Source: Pirellulales bacterium (GTDB lineage Bacteria > Planctomycetota > Planctomycetia > Pirellulales > JAEUIK01). From it: DNA of 64,000 nucleotides. Position 1 is the first letter of the stretch. Each line of letters starts with the position of its first letter. The notes under the pieces were generated by a model. The model ran no database searches, was not told the DNA's origin, and saw only the letters and a program-made list of their open reading frames with translations. A program made the position numbers and the translations under genes. The DNA is taken from assembly GCA_019694435.1 (NCBI GenBank), contig JAIBBZ010000025.1, positions 19,640 to 83,639 of the forward strand, in the 5' to 3' direction. Positions 62,301 to 64,000 of this stretch are shown piece by piece.

Positions 62301-64000
62301 CGCTCGACGCGTCGCCTGCTGCCGCCGACAGCGACCGGCCATGACGCTTGAGTCCCCGACCCAGTGCGATCAACGCGGCATCGCTCGCCTCGCGGCGCTC
62401 GGCGGCAAGCGCGGCGAGCGTAGTCAAGGTGTGATGAACCGCGCCCGCGTCGTTGCGGCTGCCGACAAAGAAAGCTGCTTGGTCGACATAGGCCGCCCAT
62501 CCCTGAGGCGGCCAATCGCCAAGGGTCAGATACGCCGCCAGGAAATCGCCCGCCGTATCAGCCAGCGAACTCAGCACCGCGGCTCGCAACCACGCGTCGT
62601 CGCCCGACGATCTCGCGATTCGGGCCAAGGCTTCGACGGCTTGCCGGTCGTTCACCATGCCCAGGGAACAGGCGACCTGCATTCGCACCCGGACATCTGT
62701 GTCGTCGGCCAAGGCGATCGCGCGCGACAGCAGATCGGTCGAATGTGTCAAGCGCGGCTCCGCCAATGCGACCGCCGCTTCCCGCAACTGAGGCACTTCG
62801 TCGTCGAGCGCCCGGCACAGATCGTCGTCGTTCAGCGCTTCCAGACCGGCGAGTGCATGCAGTGCATGCCACCGCGCCAGGGGCGCCGCACTCGATCGCA
62901 GCAGCTCCCGCAAGGGTGGCACGGCGGCCTGGTCCCCGCGCTCGTAGATCAACCGGCTGGCCGTGTCACGGGTCCAACCGTTCGTGGACTGCAGCAGCGC
63001 CGCGAGCTCGACCGTCGACTTTGGGCCGAGCGGCGGCTGCTGCCGCGGTGAAGCATCCGCCGGGGCGAGGCGATAGATTCGTCCCCGGTCGCGCCCGCTC
63101 GTCAGATCGAGTTGGGCCACGACGTCGAGCGGAATGTGAATGGCCTCGATCACTTCGCGGCACATGTCGAGCACCAGCAGCGTGCCATCCGGCGCGTGAA
63201 CCAGGTTGACCGGCCGGAACCAGGTGTCGGTCGAGCGCACGAACTCGGTCTGTTCGTCGGCCCGCTGCGAGGCGAACGTGACTCCGCGCGGTGCGATCGT
63301 GCGCCTGTGAATCAAGTTGGTCTGCGAACAGCCGACGAAGAAATTTCCGCGATACTCGGCCGGATACGCGTCGCCGCGATAGATCGTCAACCCCGCCGCG
63401 GCGTCGATGACCTCGTGACTGGCTCCGGCCGATTCGGCGCGGCGTTCGCCCTTGGCGAGCCGCCGGGCGGTGCGAATGGCCCGCCAGGGTTCGATGGGGC
63501 TCGTCCGAAACACCGGGGTCACGCCCGGGGCGAGGTCTTCGAGCACCGCCCCAACGGCCAGGTACGGGTTGCGCTTCAAATAAGCCCGTTCGAGCACCAC
63601 GTGATACAGCGGCTTCGACTCGGTGCAGACGAACCGCCGTCCCCAATCGTCGAAGGCGCAGCCGAATTGGCCGCGCCCGCTGATCGCCTCGAACTTGCGC
63701 GTGCGGGGATCGAAGCGAAAATCCTGTCCGTCGAGCATCACTTCGGGTTCGTCGGACCCTGCCGTCGCGATCCGTCCACCATTGGTGGAAGCGGAGCCAT
63801 AGATTCGATTGTCCGGTCCCCAGACCAGGTTGTTGACGGTACCTTGCTCGTTTTGCACGCCAAAGCCCGTGAACACGCGTTCGCGACGCTCGGCGACGCC
63901 GTCGCCGTCTTCGTCGCGCAAATACCAGATGTCGGGCGCTGCCGCGATGAACACGCCGCCCTGCCAACACACGACGCCCGTGGGCCAGAGCAGCTTGTCG
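59356..64000 (-). CDS. PVC-type dehydrogenase/HEAT/cytochrome c protein with C-terminal alpha/beta hydrolase; start lies beyond the window
   Basis: The frame stays open to the window edge, and the residues before a GTG at 63972 (KLLWPTGVV) continue the family pattern, so the true start is outside; at least 1548 residues are visible. Domains: a beta-propeller PVC dehydrogenase region (DEDGDGVAERRERVFTGFG, NNLVWGPDNRIYGS), HEAT repeats, and a cytochrome c haem site CQACH near 61760 with a distal Met expected after it. The C-terminal 500 residues carry an alpha/beta hydrolase fold (GLSGGGLQTAF, the Ser; GTHNYERENREA, the His). The propeller-HEAT-cytochrome part is a hallmark of planctomycetes; fusion to the hydrolase is unusual. 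It probably acts on a polysaccharide derivative outside the cytoplasm. Confidence 0.82.
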   Translation of the reverse strand, partial: DKLLWPTGVVCWQGGVFIAAAPDIWYLRDEDGDGVAERRERVFTGFGVQNEQGTVNNLVWGPDNRIYGSASTNGGRIATAGSDEPEVMLDGQDFRFDPRTRKFEAISGRGQFGCAFDDWGRRFVCTESKPLYHVVLERAYLKRNPYLAVGAVLEDLAPGVTPVFRTSPIEPWRAIRTARRLAKGERRAESAGASHEVIDAAAGLTIYRGDAYPAEYRGNFFVGCSQTNLIHRRTIAPRGVTFASQRADEQTEFVRSTDTWFRPVNLVHAPDGTLLVLDMCREVIEAIHIPLDVVAQLDLTSGRDRGRIYRLAPADASPRQQPPLGPKSTVELAALLQSTNGWTRDTASRLIYERGDQAAVPPLRELLRSSAAPLARWHALHALAGLEALNDDDLCRALDDEVPQLREAAVALAEPRLTHSTDLLSRAIALADDTDVRVRMQVACSLGMVNDRQAVEALARIARSSGDDAWLRAAVLSSLADTAGDFLAAYLTLGDWPPQGWAAYVDQAAFFVGSRNDAGAVHHTLTTLAALAAERREASDAALIALGRGLKRHGRSLSAAAGDASSEAQEFLARQLAAARDTVASEVRSLGERRNAMQLLAGDDRAAARPLLVALVSNTAPDELRLAAIETLLGDADPEVAAALISAWPNVPPNNQAAIVATLLSTRPGIEALFDALERGELPSIVLGAAARTALEHHADAALADRARRLLAAQFAGRESVIADYRSSLELAGDAMRGETIYQRECQACHRLGNRGHQVGPNLALTRNRTPEALLVAILDPNRDVQPQFVQQVVITTDGRTYAGIVDADTPTSLTLRRDQGQQESILKADVEQLSSTGKSLMPEGFERTVDKQSMADLLAFLQAELYDIGTEPGLTPPAAPDEGANTGAGITVEARQLVATALGTELLAPGEPLAEARAFLEPRVAQLPPFDSADAWRTYAADLRQRVLREIVFRGRAAEWRDAAAKVELLDTQPGKLPYSVTRLRFEVLPGMWIPALLYAPAHISAPVPAVLNLNGHESEGMNCDFKQARCVNLALRGMIALNVEWFGMGQLRQPGFTHSRLNQVDLCGSSGFAPFFLAMTRALDLLEHHPQVNAAQIAVTGLSGGGLQTAFLMGLDERVAAAAPVAGFCSQRTALWSNDLGDSEHVPSDLAALADFTHLAALRSGRWTLLTYNADDDCCFRPAQVLAPVRDAAHGVFALLGAEDHLRTHVNVVPGTHNYERENREALYGFLARSFGLSGAAAAPGEIDVSAEIRPSEALKVSLPEDNVDFNQLAVQLARDLPCQQSAVPPDPGWQTAQCEQLVRLLRIPSYDAQATIELVNDAAECRVVMRRLRLADAWTLPAVEFVPKHAGNASAVLVIADAGRAAQAETIGEFLSQGRRVLAIDPLFCGESQIVGSDPGYLFALLAMGVGERPLGIQAAQLVAVGRWYAEATGRKLTIAADGPRTCAAALVAAAVETRVFDGLRLHGALASLKQLIEQNSPVDDQVELFAFGLLEQFDLSTIAMLVYPQRITWLAPDERLRREMQPLADAYRAGQVAHDPFAP

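Overview
The window is a GC-rich chromosomal segment that most likely comes from a planctomycete (Planctomycetota, Pirellulales-like); this is inferred from gene content, not from a marker gene. The signs are three PEP-CTERM proteins, a very large PVC-type dehydrogenase/HEAT/cytochrome c protein, a redoxin-cytochrome-monooxygenase fusion, a leucine-rich-repeat protein with the basic 'RW..FSLRTLL' membrane leader, a CE15 esterase, and long antisense reading frames from strong GC3 bias. No rRNA, tRNA, CRISPR array, integrase or insertion sequence was recognised. Genes at both window edges are cut.

Layout. 1-5.8 kb: end of an LRR protein, then a possible sphingolipid group: a GNAT-fold protein divergent from a serine-palmitoyltransferase-like alpha-oxoamine synthase, followed by a ceramidase-like secreted protein. 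5.8-15.6 kb, all minus strand: heparinase-like PEP-CTERM protein, redoxin/cytochrome/monooxygenase fusion, polytopic glycosyltransferase-like protein, carotenoid oxygenase and a LamG-domain secreted protein. 15.8-27.1 kb: a response regulator and a nearly complete type II secretion/type IV pilus-like operon (ATPase, platform protein, seven pilin-like subunits including three tandem GspG-like ones, PilM/PilN fusion, PilO, secretin), with a convergent PilP/GspC-like lipoprotein. 27.2-33.7 kb: a Flp-like/CBS protein, an isochorismatase-ThuA fusion, a GH32 enzyme, a PEP-CTERM protein with a clear promoter and terminator, and a TfoX-N protein.

33.8-55.3 kb is the most interesting part: a lipid/polyketide gene cluster around a 3720-residue PUFA-synthase-like megasynthase, with domains KS, inactive KS (chain-length-factor-like), AT, four nearly identical ACPs, a C45/Ntn-hydrolase-like domain with no visible nucleophile, two KRs and DH. 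Around it lie a condensation-type acyltransferase, an MMPL/RND exporter, a reductase with an SCP2-like tail, an SDR with the YX6K motif of FabL enoyl reductases, an MBL hydrolase, an acyl-adenylating enzyme and a class III aminotransferase. A plausible reading is that the megasynthase builds a reduced acyl chain (FabL-like protein acting as enoyl reductase), the reductase releases it as an aldehyde, the aminotransferase makes an amine, the condensation-type enzyme may acylate it, and the MMPL protein exports the lipid. This is inference.

55.7-64 kb: a BaiN/HI0933-like flavoprotein, another PEP-CTERM protein, a CE15 glucuronoyl esterase, and the cut PVC-type dehydrogenase/HEAT/cytochrome c protein with an added alpha/beta-hydrolase domain.
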